Positions 1 through 11,000 are shown, numbered from the stretch's first letter. The stretch: DNA of 64,000 nucleotides from JBGNFV01 sp049645705 (GCA_049645705.1 JBARUK010000027.1:1-64000), one strand, 5' to 3'. Numbers and translations: made by a program. Notes: generated by a model from the letters alone, not told the origin.

Positions 1-2
1 AT

Positions 3-899
3 GGGGAAGAGGTGATCACGGCCGAGTATGAGCAGTTATTTTTGCATGATATACCTATGCATGGATACATTTACGCAAAGCACGGCGGTCAGTGGGGTGT
101 GATAGACCAGCAGGGCAGAGAGGTCAAGCCTTTTATATATGATGAGATCGGATCCGCCAACCCAAATCACGACAGCCTTATCGCTGCTAATCTGAATGGA
201 GCCAGGGGGTATATGAATAAGAACTTTGAATGGGTTATAGAACCCAAAAAAGGACGGTATTTTCCCGGTCAGTTCTTTGAAGATATGATCCCGGTAAAGG
301 AAAATGGTAAAACAGGTTATATGAATCCTGACGGAGAGATTATCTTACCGATTCAGTATGAGGCAGGAAATAATTTTGGCGAAGGATTGGCTCCGGTAAA
401 ATTTAATAGATCAGATACTGTTTGGTATTATGTAGACAGGAATGGTAATAAGATAAAAGAGATTGATGGGTATATGATCGGTGGATTTAAGAATGGTGTA
501 GCACATGTTTCAGTGGAAGGTGATACAGAAGCCTATATCAACAGAGAGTTCAACATCATATTTGAGGGAGAATACGGGCTAAACGAGTTTCACGAAAAGT
601 ATGCGACTATCACTACCCGAGATGGTAACTATTATTTTGGAATGGTGGATACGAATGGGAAACTCATTTTCGAACCCACCTACGAATACCTTCAATACAA
701 ACAGGAATACGATCTGGTGATATTTGCAGAAAATGGCTTAGAAGGAATAATGACGCCGGAAGGCGAAGTTATATTTTCACCCCAGTTTAAAGATATAGAC
801 AAACACTTTACCTGGAAAATGCCCTTGATACTCGTTGAGCCCCCCAAAGGGAAAGAAGGCTACATAGACCTGAATGGGAAGAAGTACTACGAAGACTAG
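3..899 (+). CDS. WG-repeat protein, 5' end cut by window edge
   Basis: The reading frame is open to the left edge, so the true start lies outside the window; a GTG at 12 is only an internal codon. The visible ~299 residues are made of WG (KWG) beta repeats with the usual cores such as GQWGVID, GKTGYMN and GKEGYID. The protein is clearly paralogous to the C-terminal two thirds of the next gene, sharing the order of motifs (YIYAK/FIYAK, then EPKKG/SPKKD, then GLAPV, ending GxxYYED). WG repeats occur in many Bacteroidota cell-surface proteins and their ligand is generally unknown. By analogy with its neighbour it probably has a lipoprotein signal at the missing N-terminus; that part is inference. 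Confidence 0.85.
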   Translation, partial: GEEVITAEYEQLFLHDIPMHGYIYAKHGGQWGVIDQQGREVKPFIYDEIGSANPNHDSLIAANLNGARGYMNKNFEWVIEPKKGRYFPGQFFEDMIPVKENGKTGYMNPDGEIILPIQYEAGNNFGEGLAPVKFNRSDTVWYYVDRNGNKIKEIDGYMIGGFKNGVAHVSVEGDTEAYINREFNIIFEGEYGLNEFHEKYATITTRDGNYYFGMVDTNGKLIFEPTYEYLQYKQEYDLVIFAENGLEGIMTPEGEVIFSPQFKDIDKHFTWKMPLILVEPPKGKEGYIDLNGKKYYED

Positions 900-1059
900 T
901 CCTGTTTCTCCGCCTGCTATCAAGTGTCCGTAACCAGGTAATAATGGAGTGAGGTATTACAGCGAATAAGATTAGCCATCTATCTTATTCAAAACCACTG
1001 AGTTTATTACCAAATGGCCTACACATGGCTAGTTTGCCAGTAAGTAAATAAACCTGCAA

Positions 1060-2370
1060 ATGTACGCGCAATTTCTACATAGGTTCTGTCTGTTTAGTGT
1101 AATGATGGGCTTAGTGATAGCCTGCAGCACCCCTAAAACAGGAGGGGCAGACAACGCCGTTTCAACTCAAACTAATACTACCATGACCAGGTCTGCCCGC
1201 CGCTTCGAAGTACCCGATACCGTTCCCTACCGCAAAGGCGACCGCTGGGGCTTTGTAAACCAGGCGGGCGATACTGTCGTACCCTTTGAGTATGGCTTTA
1301 CATCGCCCTTTGTAGAGGGCCGCGCTTCTGTACTGGACCGCACTACGCGCCTTGGCACCTACCTGGACCGCGACGGCCAGCCCATCACTCCTTTCATATA
1401 TGACAAAGTAGTACCTTTTCAGCATGGGCTTGGCCTTGTTATGTTGGATGGTAAATGGGGCGCACTAGATGAGGATGGGGAGATAGTAATCGTGCCTCAG
1501 TATGATCGTATCCATTTGGACGATTTTCCTGAATATGGTTTTATCTACGCCAAAAAAGACAATAAGTGGGGCGTTATCAATAAAGATAATGAAGAGATCA
1601 TTCCTCATAAATACGATAACCTGGGACACGGAGGCTTTAAAGATGGCTATATGTGGGCTGTAGAGAACAATCAGGAAGGCTATATAAACGATAAGTTCGA
1701 ATGGACGATCTCTCCTAAAAAAGATAGAAGATTCGGAGGTAGATCCGATGAGGGGCTCATACTGGTTATGGAAAATGGTAAGTATGGTTATATGAATGAG
1801 ATAGGAGATACCATCATACCTTTTCAATATGACGATGCGGCTATATTCGATTCCGGACTCGCACCGGTCAGATTTAATTATGGCGATCCTTATTATTATT
1901 TTATAGATAAGACGGGCAAAAAGATCGATAGTATCAAGGCGTATTCAGTAGGCGAGTTCGTCAATGGGATTGCTGATGTAGGAGTTGAAGGAAATACCAG
2001 CGCCTATATAAATACGGATTTCGAAAAAATTTTTGAAGGAGAATACGTCATCAGGCGGTTTGAAGATAAATATGCGACTATTCAAACCATGGGAGATAGC
2101 CCCTTATATGGACTGATCGATCGTAAAGGCACAGTTATCATAGAGCCTTCTTATGAATTTCTGGCATACTTGGAAAACCATGACCTTGTGATGTTTCGAG
2201 AAAATGGTCTAATGGGTTTGATGACAGTAGAGCAAGAGGTGATTCATCCGGCTACTCTAAATGATATTGAATTTGGCATAGTCGGTAATCATGGGCTACT
2301 TCTGACCTATCCATCTAATGGAAAAGAAGGCTATATCAACAATAGAGGGGAAGTTTACTATGAAGATTAA
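1060..2370 (+). CDS. WG-repeat lipoprotein
   Basis: A 436-residue protein. Residues 1-22 form a signal peptide ending in a lipobox (LVIAC), so it should be a lipid-anchored periplasmic or surface protein. The rest is a string of WG repeats, for example DRWGFVN, GKWGALD, NKWGVIN, GKYGYMN and GKEGYIN. It lies 160 bp downstream of a paralogue on the same strand, so the pair looks like a tandem duplication. Its stop codon overlaps the stop of the convergent large gene by 4 bp. The first ~200 bp after the signal are more GC-rich in codon choice than the later repeats, as if repeats of different age were joined. Function unknown beyond a likely binding or scaffold role. Confidence 0.88.
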   Translation: MYAQFLHRFCLFSVMMGLVIACSTPKTGGADNAVSTQTNTTMTRSARRFEVPDTVPYRKGDRWGFVNQAGDTVVPFEYGFTSPFVEGRASVLDRTTRLGTYLDRDGQPITPFIYDKVVPFQHGLGLVMLDGKWGALDEDGEIVIVPQYDRIHLDDFPEYGFIYAKKDNKWGVINKDNEEIIPHKYDNLGHGGFKDGYMWAVENNQEGYINDKFEWTISPKKDRRFGGRSDEGLILVMENGKYGYMNEIGDTIIPFQYDDAAIFDSGLAPVRFNYGDPYYYFIDKTGKKIDSIKAYSVGEFVNGIADVGVEGNTSAYINTDFEKIFEGEYVIRRFEDKYATIQTMGDSPLYGLIDRKGTVIIEPSYEFLAYLENHDLVMFRENGLMGLMTVEQEVIHPATLNDIEFGIVGNHGLLLTYPSNGKEGYINNRGEVYYED

Positions 2371-5291
2371 TTAGGTAGGATATCATTTAAGAAGTCTCCC
2401 AGACCATCAGGTTGCCTCATTATCCGCCGCATCAATTCGGTTATAGAGGCTGCACTGGTTATATTGCTTAACGTATCTCTCACGAATTGATCATTAGCGA
2501 TGTTTTGTACAACCGATAAGATGTCCTGCTCAAAAGTCACGCCAGCTATCAGATGCCCGTCAAGTTTCAATTTAGCACCCACGCCGGCAGAAGCACCTCC
2601 TGCAATACCACCACTAAGCGATAAATAAATAGAGCCATCTACAACCTTATCCTTTCCGAAGATTTCTGTAATCAACCCTTCAACGTCGCTTTCATTCACT
2701 TCCTCCATGGCTGAAGTGGCTCCGCTCACCATATGTTGTAAAAGTTCAATACCTTTTTGATACACAGTTTGATTAGATTCAGCTATCGGCCGTACAGTCT
2801 CAATTACCCTATCGATAAGGCTGTCAGTCAGATTATTTAGATGAAAAGTAAGCGTAAGATAACCCTCAATCGATAAGCCATACCTTCTGTAGGCCTCGCT
2901 ACTAAGGAAGGCTTCAAATCGCCGCTGATTACGCAGTGCACGCTGAAAGGGTGTACTCAAGATACCCGCACTAAGAGCCATCCGCTTCGTGATCTTAGTG
3001 CTCTTGACCAGGTCTTTGAACGTGTCTCGGGTAAGGCTGAGGTTTCTTAGTGCCTCGCCACCCGCTTTCAATGCCTCGCCGCCGTCCATCTCTATCTCTG
3101 AGGCCGGGCCGGCGTAGTAGTCCAGTTCCCCGCTCATGGCTACCAGGCTCACCTCCGGCGATGACCATGAAGGGTCGGCAGCCGTATGGTCTATGGCCGT
3201 GGTGATCTTTACACCCACACCCTGCTCCAGGCCCAGCGTGGGTAGCGGGATCATGGGCAGGTTGATGTTCAGGTTGGCCAGGGCGCTGCCTTCTATAAAG
3301 AAGGTAGCGGACTCCTTCTTCGGCTCGTAGGTGTCTGTTTGTGGATTTCTATGGTTTTCTCGTCCGTACTCTACACCAAACCGGCCTTCGAGGGCCAGTT
3401 GTGCATCGGCACCTATCTGTAGGAAGCTCGCCAGGAATTCCTTTGGTTTGAAAGGATTGCGCACCGGCGCACCGGCCTGGTCGGCAGGCGCCCGGTCTCT
3501 CTGGTCCCATGTTTCGCCATAGTTACGTCCTCCGCTCATACGCACCCCGCCAAAGGCCCCTGCGTTGGCCTCTGCCCTTGCGCCAATGGCCACCTTCGCC
3601 TTGGTGATGTAGTCCATCGGATTTACCTGCATGTAGCCGAGCGAGTCCAGGAAGGAGGCCACCAGCATGGGCGCACTGCCTTCCTGATTGGTGATCGTCG
3701 CCAGGGCGGAGATGACAGCATTGTCTTCTTTAAAAGGAAACTCATATTCCAGCAGTCCATACAGCGTGCCCTTCGCTTCTGCATTGGCCGTAGCTGATGC
3801 ACCTGCACCGAAGCTGCCTTTATCCTGCGGTTTCTTGCCTAAGAAAAACCCTGCGCCAACGCCTACTTCCGCACCGGCTGCCAACTGTGCCCTCTTTTGC
3901 ACTACCAGGTGGTCATCGTCTTTCCGGTAGAAGTACATGCCCAGGTTCACATCTCCCGATGGGGCACCAAAGGTGAGGCCGATACCCGCATCCAGGGTAA
4001 GGCCCAGGCCCTTCGGCCACCACTCGTCTACCGAATCGATGGCCGCGCGCTTTACGCCACTCACCAGCTCCCAGCGCGAACCGCTGCTGATCTGGCCCTT
4101 CAGGCTATCGGCAAATGATTTGCCCGGCAGCCAGATGTCAAACCCGGCCCGGTACACGATGTCCTGGTAGTTTACGCCCTGCCGGTGGGCGTAGGTGTCG
4201 CCGCCTTCTACGTAGATGGCCATATCGCCGGAGGTGCTGTTCTCCGGGTTATTCACCTGCAGGATCACATTGGCATAGTAGCGGCGCTGGTCGTCCTTCT
4301 GCCCTTGTCCGTATTCATCCTTGATGATGTGTTCCAGGCGGGTACCACTTTCTATACGGAACAGCTTTGCGCCGGGATCGGGCATGGGTGTACGCAGAGC
4401 CACGTTTTCTATAAGGGCGTAGCCCCTGCTACCGTCCGACAGTTCCAGCTCCGCCCAGCCGGGGTAGGGTTCTCCTTTGAAGAACACATGATCATTGCGG
4501 GTAAGCACCTTTATCTCTTCAGACTTCCGGTCTGCTTCTTTCAGCAGCTTACCGGCATTGCGCATTACAGTATTACGTGGCTCCTTATTTATGCGGGTAG
4601 CCGTTACTTCCACTGCATCCAGGTACACGCGTATAGCATTGTTGTCTACGTAACCGCTTATGACCTCGCCGTTCAGGTTTAGTCTTACGTAGGCCAGGCC
4701 ATTGCCCACACTCTGCGCCTCGAAGGCTTCAGTAAGAGTGATAATCTCGGCAATCTTGTTATTGGATTCACGCTCGGCAAAAACGAAGACCGAAGCGCCT
4801 ACAGGTTCTATCTTCAGACCGCCTTTTTCTATGTCCTCAGCGCCTGGTACTGATATCTTGTTCAGCTTCGTTTTTATCTCGGCTGGATTTAGTTTGCTGT
4901 CCACCAGGCTTTCATAAGTGGCCTTGCCAGGCTCTAGCAGGCGGGTCACTTCACCTTCAGTAATGTACCGCTGCCACCTTTCTATGGCGGCTATCAGCCC
5001 TGGCATGTAGCTTTCCGGTACCTTCGTTTCGCAGGTGCGGGCGTTGGTGATCTCCTCTTCGTATGAGGAGGATTCTATCATGCTCATGGCATACATCAGA
5101 TTCAGGGCGTGCAGCACATCTCCCGGCTCATTTTCACCATTTACACCCACGGTGCCCTGCAGCCGGTCGTTTGCCGTAGCCAGGGCACATGTGTTCCGCG
5201 CTTCCCGTGCCTCCTTTTCTGCCTGAGAGGTCTTGTGGTCGTTTGCATGGTCTGTTACGCCGCTTTCGAATTCTTTTGCCGGTGCTCCCAT
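2367..5291 (-). CDS. Large leaderless protein with SH3/LysM-like and Gly-rich regions
   Basis: A 974-residue protein with no signal peptide. The first ~150 residues are charged and helical. Around residues 265-350 a segment resembles an SH3-like fold followed by a LysM-like stretch (FRIESGTRLEHIIKDEYG ... YYANVILQVNN). A long Gly/Ala-rich section follows (about 430-700; repeated AGAEVGVGAG and GAGASATA patterns), then a helical C-terminus that becomes Gly-rich again (GGIAGGASAGVGAKL). The start lies 8 bp after the stop of the AAA+ ATPase gene, so the two are almost certainly co-transcribed. The pairing of an AAA+ ATPase with a large LysM-bearing leaderless protein recalls cargo or accessory proteins of extracellular contractile injection systems, but no tube or sheath gene is in view. 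I do not recognise a specific family. Confidence 0.8.
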   Translation of the reverse strand: MGAPAKEFESGVTDHANDHKTSQAEKEAREARNTCALATANDRLQGTVGVNGENEPGDVLHALNLMYAMSMIESSSYEEEITNARTCETKVPESYMPGLIAAIERWQRYITEGEVTRLLEPGKATYESLVDSKLNPAEIKTKLNKISVPGAEDIEKGGLKIEPVGASVFVFAERESNNKIAEIITLTEAFEAQSVGNGLAYVRLNLNGEVISGYVDNNAIRVYLDAVEVTATRINKEPRNTVMRNAGKLLKEADRKSEEIKVLTRNDHVFFKGEPYPGWAELELSDGSRGYALIENVALRTPMPDPGAKLFRIESGTRLEHIIKDEYGQGQKDDQRRYYANVILQVNNPENSTSGDMAIYVEGGDTYAHRQGVNYQDIVYRAGFDIWLPGKSFADSLKGQISSGSRWELVSGVKRAAIDSVDEWWPKGLGLTLDAGIGLTFGAPSGDVNLGMYFYRKDDDHLVVQKRAQLAAGAEVGVGAGFFLGKKPQDKGSFGAGASATANAEAKGTLYGLLEYEFPFKEDNAVISALATITNQEGSAPMLVASFLDSLGYMQVNPMDYITKAKVAIGARAEANAGAFGGVRMSGGRNYGETWDQRDRAPADQAGAPVRNPFKPKEFLASFLQIGADAQLALEGRFGVEYGRENHRNPQTDTYEPKKESATFFIEGSALANLNINLPMIPLPTLGLEQGVGVKITTAIDHTAADPSWSSPEVSLVAMSGELDYYAGPASEIEMDGGEALKAGGEALRNLSLTRDTFKDLVKSTKITKRMALSAGILSTPFQRALRNQRRFEAFLSSEAYRRYGLSIEGYLTLTFHLNNLTDSLIDRVIETVRPIAESNQTVYQKGIELLQHMVSGATSAMEEVNESDVEGLITEIFGKDKVVDGSIYLSLSGGIAGGASAGVGAKLKLDGHLIAGVTFEQDILSVVQNIANDQFVRDTLSNITSAASITELMRRIMRQPDGLGDFLNDILPN

Positions 5292-5299
5292 AGCTGATG

Positions 5300-6718
5300 T
5301 TAAAAATTCCGTCTGTATACATTGCCCAGGCGCTTCTGCGGGCTCTTCTGCACCATGTCGTCCGTGGTGACCTCGTACTTCATGCCCCGCTTCTGGAATT
5401 CAGTCTTCAGGTACGGCTCCACCATATCGAATGTGATGGTTTCCGTATCCCTGTCCAGTGCCTCGATGATCACGTCGGAGGTAATGTTGTGGACATTAGA
5501 TCCCGTGAGTTGGTAGTTGCGGCCCAGCTTTTCTGCCAGGCCCTCCTCATAGTGAAAAGGAGGGGGCAGCGTCTTCTGCCAGAGCAGCAGGCGCTCCGTT
5601 TCCGTGGGGAATTCGAACTTGATCTGCCGGCGTATGCGGCGCTGAAAAGCTTTATCAAACGACTGCTGTACGTCATTTACATTAGTGGCCAGGATCACGA
5701 TACCCTCGAAAGCCTCTATCTTTTGCAGCAGAAAGGCCACCTCCTGGTTTGCATAGCGGTCTTTACTGTCCTTCACCTCCGTACGTTTGCCAAAGAGAGC
5801 GTCCGCTTCATCGAAGAAGAGGATGCAGTCCTGCCCGTCGAAGCGGTCGAATACCCGCTCCAGGTTCTTTTCTGTCTCGCCGATGTATTTGCTCACGATC
5901 CGGCTCAGGTTTACGATGTATACCGGCATGCCATACTTCTTGCCCAGCGTACGGGCAGTGACCGTTTTGCCGGTGCCAGGGTCGCCGCTAAAGATCACCA
6001 CGTAGCTCGTCTTGAGTCTCTTGCGCACCTCACCCATAGCCCGCAGCTTATGCCGGTTACGGATAAACTTGGTCAGGTCCTTCAGTTCCTCCTTTACCTT
6101 TTCAGTCAGTACCACATCTTCAAAGTCCAGCGGCGTTTCGGACAAGGTAGCCGGAAAGTCCGTTTCACTGTCCAGACGCGGAAAAGGCTCGCCAATGAAG
6201 TGGTCCAGGAAACGATCGTCCAGTTCGAACTCACGGTGAGGAAGTGCCAGCGATGAGGTGACCGGCAGGTACCGCAGGATGTCATCACGGAAGAGGCGGT
6301 GCTTGCCATGAAGTACATGGCGGTAGTGCTGCAGGAGTAGCGGGTCGTTTCCTGATAGCAGGAACCAGATCGTCCGTACCGTAGGCGTAAAGCTGATGCT
6401 GCGCTCACGTATATTTCCGCCAAAGCGGTACTGCAGCGCAGTCTCTTTAAATTTTTCCGTAAAGGGAAGAAGTACTTCAGGCTTGTACACGGCCGCCATG
6501 CCCAGCGCCAGGGCGAGCCTTTCCACGCTGCCCCACGCATATTTTTTTACAAAAGCCATGTAATGACTTTCAGCTTTTAGCGGTGGGGGGGTAGCTATAT
6601 CTTCAAAATCCAGACGGGCCTCAGGCTTCGTAAGCCGGAACAATATGATCTGTGACAGCCATTTCAGTTCTTCCTCTACCTCCAGGATGTCCGTTTCTTT
6701 TATACTATCCATTACCAT
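5300..6718 (-). CDS. AAA+ ATPase, eCIS-associated type
   Basis: An AAA+ ATPase of about 472 residues. An N-terminal ~200-residue helical region (EVEEELKWLSQIILFRL) precedes one AAA module: Walker A GDPGTGKT (near residue 253 counted from an upstream GTG at 6742), Walker B ILFFDEAD, sensor-1 ILATN and the arginine-finger region RRIRRQ. I chose the ATG at 6718 over the GTG at 6742 because two ATGs (6718, 6712) sit just before the acidic segment MDSIKETD, where homologues tend to begin. This domain layout matches the ATPases in extracellular contractile injection system (Afp15/PVC15-like) loci, and also stand-alone AAA proteins. It lies first in an operon with the 974-residue gene. Confidence 0.88.
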   Translation of the reverse strand: MVMDSIKETDILEVEEELKWLSQIILFRLTKPEARLDFEDIATPPPLKAESHYMAFVKKYAWGSVERLALALGMAAVYKPEVLLPFTEKFKETALQYRFGGNIRERSISFTPTVRTIWFLLSGNDPLLLQHYRHVLHGKHRLFRDDILRYLPVTSSLALPHREFELDDRFLDHFIGEPFPRLDSETDFPATLSETPLDFEDVVLTEKVKEELKDLTKFIRNRHKLRAMGEVRKRLKTSYVVIFSGDPGTGKTVTARTLGKKYGMPVYIVNLSRIVSKYIGETEKNLERVFDRFDGQDCILFFDEADALFGKRTEVKDSKDRYANQEVAFLLQKIEAFEGIVILATNVNDVQQSFDKAFQRRIRRQIKFEFPTETERLLLWQKTLPPPFHYEEGLAEKLGRNYQLTGSNVHNITSDVIIEALDRDTETITFDMVEPYLKTEFQKRGMKYEVTTDDMVQKSPQKRLGNVYRRNF

Positions 6719-6871
6719 ACAACCTACGATAGTCAAATTCACAACAGCCTAAATTAGGCTATATGGTGTTTTTCCGCTCATCTAAATATTGTATGTGTAA
6801 TAAATGCCCCGATTTTACCTGCGCAGCAGAATGGCCTAAGCTGAAGGGTGTAAGTGACAGGGCATAAAAAA

Positions 6872-6898
6872 AGGCAGCCTGCCGTAAGCAAACTGCCT
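6872..6898 (-). terminator. Rho-independent terminator
   Basis: Inverted repeat AGGCAG/CTGCCT with some additional pairing, followed on the minus strand by a run of seven or more T. It lies 19 bp beyond the stop of the barrel gene that ends at 6917. Confidence 0.7.
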
Positions 6899-6916
6899 GT
6901 GTATTAACCCAAAGAA

Positions 6917-7543
6917 CTAAAAGGTATAACCGAGGGCCAGTTGGAACAGGTTGGTTCCGTTAGCCTCACCGTCAGTTAGTTCAGTATCGAAAGCAGAGGT
7001 GAGCGACCGTGAGTACATAGCCCTCAGGTTTAACTTGTTTTCAAACTCATAGCCAAAGCCCAGAGCAGCACTCAGTCCAATGTCTTTTATACCCTCCACT
7101 GATTCAGGTTCTATTTCATCCCATTCCGTTTCAAGCTTGTTGTATACATTTACAGATATTTCCGGTCCGGCAAAGGCAAAGAAGCCATCACCTAGCTGGT
7201 ACACTACCAGTACGGGCATATCTACATAGTTTAGCTTTAAGGTTTGATCGAAGGTTTCTTCACCATCAAAATAAGAGGTTTCACCACCTTCAAGCGAATA
7301 GTAGAAGCCGGGCTCGATTTGGATACCTTCCGCTACCGGTATTCTGAAGTAGATTCCTCTTACCAGGGCCACGCGTGGATCGTAGGAGTCAAGTGAGCCA
7401 CCAAAAAGGGAAGAGTAGTTAAATCCCATTCTGAGGCCGAATATGGTTTTCTTGCTATCGGTAGTAACCTCGTTATCCTGGGCAAGGGAAGCGGTGGTAC
7501 AGGCGACTGTGATAAGCAGGGTTAGCAGGATTGATCTTTTCAT
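6917..7543 (-). CDS. PorT-like outer-membrane beta-barrel protein
   Basis: A 208-residue protein with a clear Sec signal peptide (MKRSILLTLLITVACTTASLAQ, cut after AQ). The mature part alternates hydrophobic and polar residues and ends in an aromatic strand (LFQLALGYTF), as expected of an eight-stranded barrel inserted by BAM. It has the features of the 'porin family / outer membrane beta-barrel' group common in Bacteroidota: GLRMGFNYSSLFG near the start, GIQIEPGFYYSLEGG, and YVDMPVLVVYQLG in the middle. It is single-gene in layout, with its own terminator. A distant relative lies at 54163-54807. The substrate is unknown. Confidence 0.85.
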   Translation of the reverse strand: MKRSILLTLLITVACTTASLAQDNEVTTDSKKTIFGLRMGFNYSSLFGGSLDSYDPRVALVRGIYFRIPVAEGIQIEPGFYYSLEGGETSYFDGEETFDQTLKLNYVDMPVLVVYQLGDGFFAFAGPEISVNVYNKLETEWDEIEPESVEGIKDIGLSAALGFGYEFENKLNLRAMYSRSLTSAFDTELTDGEANGTNLFQLALGYTF

Positions 7544-8049
7544 GTTTGTTTATAGTTTATGAGTGATGTCGTATTACGTATAGTGATGCGTATGACCCCA
7601 TCATTTCCAAATAGCGTGCCATTATTGAATATTTTAGCAAAACTAGGGAACCTATTTGTAAAATGCATTGTACAGCCGCTTTTTCATTAAAAATTCCCTG
7701 CTGAGTGGAGTTTCAGCATATATGCATCAGGGCGGGGCCGGGTTGACTGCTCGCCGATGGGTTATTTTCGTAAAAAGACTTCGGGCCGATAGATTTATTT
7801 TCATGCAAGAGAGCACTGGTATATCCTTCGCTGATACGTCAGGCGTTAACTTATCTATCGGATCAGGAAGAAAGAGAGCTTTGGCTGAAAAAAGCAGATG
7901 TCCTGATCTTCACTGTTGCGTAAGAATATAGTTAAGATTATTGGTGGCTTTTCAGACAGAATCCATTATATACCCCTGAAAATAAGCCATGAGAACAGAA
8001 AAATCTGTTATTCGTTTACGCTTAATAATCCTAACTGTCAATTAACCAG
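7544..8049. other. Intergenic region, promoter area
   Basis: About 500 bp between divergent genes. It should hold promoters for both. An 87-codon open frame at 7668-7931 has no recognisable protein features and I do not call it a gene. Confidence 0.6.
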
Positions 8050-11000
8050 GTGAATAACGTCTCTACATCAGGTGATATTAAATCAGATAAGTCTCTCAGT
8101 ATTGTAGGCATAGGAGTCTCAGCCGGTAACGTCAAGGCACTGAAGACGTTATTTGGCCACGATGCCCCGCCGGAGAGGCTTACCTATATAATCGTTACCC
8201 ACTTTCACCCCGATAAGAAAAGCAACCTGGCCGGACTACTACAGAAAGTGACAAAACTTCCTGTCACTATAGTGGAGGAAGTCACCTACATACGCCCCGG
8301 TCATATATATGTGATCGTTCCCGGGCAAAACCTGGAAGTTACCGAAACCCACCTGCATGTACATGCACTAGAAAAAAACCGGAGGTACAGGGCGCCTATC
8401 AATCATCTTTTTAAAAGTCTCGCCAGAGTCTATGGTAAAAGGTGTGCCGGACTTATACTCACTGGTGTGGGGTCTGACGGTACCCTGGGCTTAAAAGAAA
8501 TAAAGGCCTATGGCGGTCTTACTGTTGTGCAGGACCCGGAAGACGCTGAGTTTGATGGTATGCCGGTAAGTGCCCTCAAGACAGGGATAGTAGACATAGT
8601 TTTACCCCTGCGGGAAATGGCCGGTTACCTCTCTCATATCGCCAGAATGACAGCCATGTCAGAAAGCAGTGGTAAGCTTGATGGCCCGGCCGTGGATAGT
8701 GTGATCAAGCAGCTCAGGCTACAAACCGGTAAGAACTTCAGCCAGTTAAAAAACGAAGTGCTGGGCGACCGCATCTACAGACGTATGCAGCTCAGGCAGG
8801 TATATCATGTCAGCGATTACCTGAAGCTGATCCAATCCGAACCGGATGAGCTTACTGCCCTTATTAATGCTTTTTTGGTAAACATAGTCTCTTTTTTCCG
8901 TAGGAAAGACAGGTTTCACTATCTGAAGAGCGAACTGGCGCCTGCTTTGCTCAGGGGCGGGAAGGACTTACGCATATGGTCTGTTGGCTGTTCTACGGGA
9001 GAAGAGGCCTATTCTTTTGCTATGGTATTACTTGAGGAGGTATCCCGGCTGGATATCTCACCTGATATTAAGATACTGGCCACCGACCTGCACGGTCCTT
9101 CCCTGGAGAAAGCACGGGAAGGCTTGTTTTCCTTTGAGATCGAAGAAGAGGTCAGTGCTGAGCGTCTTCACCGCTTTTTTGTCAGGGAAAAGGAAGGTTA
9201 CCGTATTGTCAGAGAAATCAGTGATATGGTGGAGTTCTCCCACTATAACTATTTGAGTGACCCGCCATTAGACAACATCGATATCATTACCTGTACGGAG
9301 GTCTTCAGCCATATAACGGAACAGTCTGCACTGACCCTCCTGGACTTCTTCCACTATGCCCTGAACGATGAGGGCCGGCTGCTGGTAGATAGCGAGAAGT
9401 TTACTGCCGGTAGCGCCCTGTTCAGACGTCAGAACCAGAAGGTGGCTGCCTACCGGAAAAATACTGAACTGCCCGCAGGCACAGCAGAGTCGCCTGAAGC
9501 AGATAAGGGCCAACCGTGGCATGACAATGCACCTGCCATGCTGGATACCCTCTTTAACTATACCGAAGAAGGCATGTGCCTTATCAGGATGATATTCGAT
9601 GATGAAGATAATCCTGTAGACTACCTGTTTGTACAGGTCAATACGGCTTTTGAAACGCTGACCGGACTCCATGATGCCAAAGGAAAGACCATACGGCAAC
9701 TGGCACCTGATCATGAAGAACACTGGTTTAGAATATACGGCCGTATAGCCAGGTCGGGAAAATCAGAGAGGTTTGAGAACAAGGCCGAACAACTCGGACA
9801 GCGCTGGTACGAAGTACATGCTTTCCCTGTGGGAGAGCAAACCTCACAAATGGTGGGTGTCATATTCAAGGACATCACCATCCGTAAGCAAACAGAAAAG
9901 GCCCTAGTAGAAAGTGAAGGCCGCTACCGGGAGCTTTTCGAGGCTATGGAAGAGGGCTTTTGCGTGATGGAAATCCTGTTTGACGAAAACCGGATTGCGT
10001 ACGACTATAAGTTTCTGGAAGTGAACCCCGCTTTCTATAAGCAAACCGGCCTGAAAAATGCAGTAGGAAAAACGGCACTCGAACTTATTCCAAACCTGGA
10101 AAAACACTGGATCGAAACCTATGGAGAGATAGCGCTTACCGGTGAGCGGCTCCGTTTTGAGCAGGGCTCAGATGCTATGGGCAGGTGGTTTGAGGTAGAG
10201 GCTTTTCGTATAGGCGGACCCGATAGAGCCAAAGTAGCCCTGCTGTTTACCGATATTACTAAGCGGATAAAGGTAGAAAAGGCACTTAAAGACAGCGAAG
10301 AACGGTTCCGTAATTTTGCTAATACAGCGCCCGCTCTGCTCTGGGTGACCAACCCGCAGGGCGAATGTACCTTCATAAGTGACGGATGGTTTGAGATGAC
10401 GGGCGTCCCATGCGAAAAAGCCCTGGTGTATGGCTGGATAGATAACATTCACCCGGATGATTCCGAAGCGATAAAGAAGGAATTTCTGGAGCATAACCTC
10501 AGGCAGGAGCCGTTCAGATTAGAGTATCGGCTGCTTACGAAAAGCAACGAATACCACTGGGTAATAGATGCCGGTAAGCCTTACAGGGACGATGAGGGTA
10601 ATTTTCTCGGTTATGTCGGATCCATCATTGATATAAACAATCGTAAAAAGTCAGAAGAGGCACTGCGCAAAAACGAGATCATGCTTACCGCTACCCTGGA
10701 CCAACTGCCGGTAGGGGTGTCCATAAGCAGCGCCCCTAATGGAAACCTGCTGTTTCAAAATAAAGCTGCTAAGGAGATCCTGGGCCATAAGCTGATAGAA
10801 ACACAGGATATAAACGGTTATTCTCAATACCATGCGTTGCACAAAGATGGTACGCCATTAAAAGCCAGAGAGTACCCCCTGGTCAAAGCATTGAGAGGGA
10901 TTACTACCCGGCAGCAGGAAATTCTGTATCGCAAAGCTGGAGGTAACCTTATTACGCTTATTGTGAATTCAGCCCCGATCAGAGATGAAAACAACAATAT

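Noticed and set aside
5297..6256. Long plus-strand open frame (319 codons) over the AAA+ gene
   Set aside because: It lies antisense to a gene with clear Walker motifs and has no protein features; a codon-bias shadow.
2367..6718. Complete extracellular contractile injection system
   Set aside because: Only an ATPase and a cargo-like protein are present; no sheath, tube, spike or baseplate gene is visible.
7668..7931. 87-codon open frame before the hybrid kinase
   Set aside because: No recognisable motif, composition unlike a protein, and no sign of a partner; left as intergenic.
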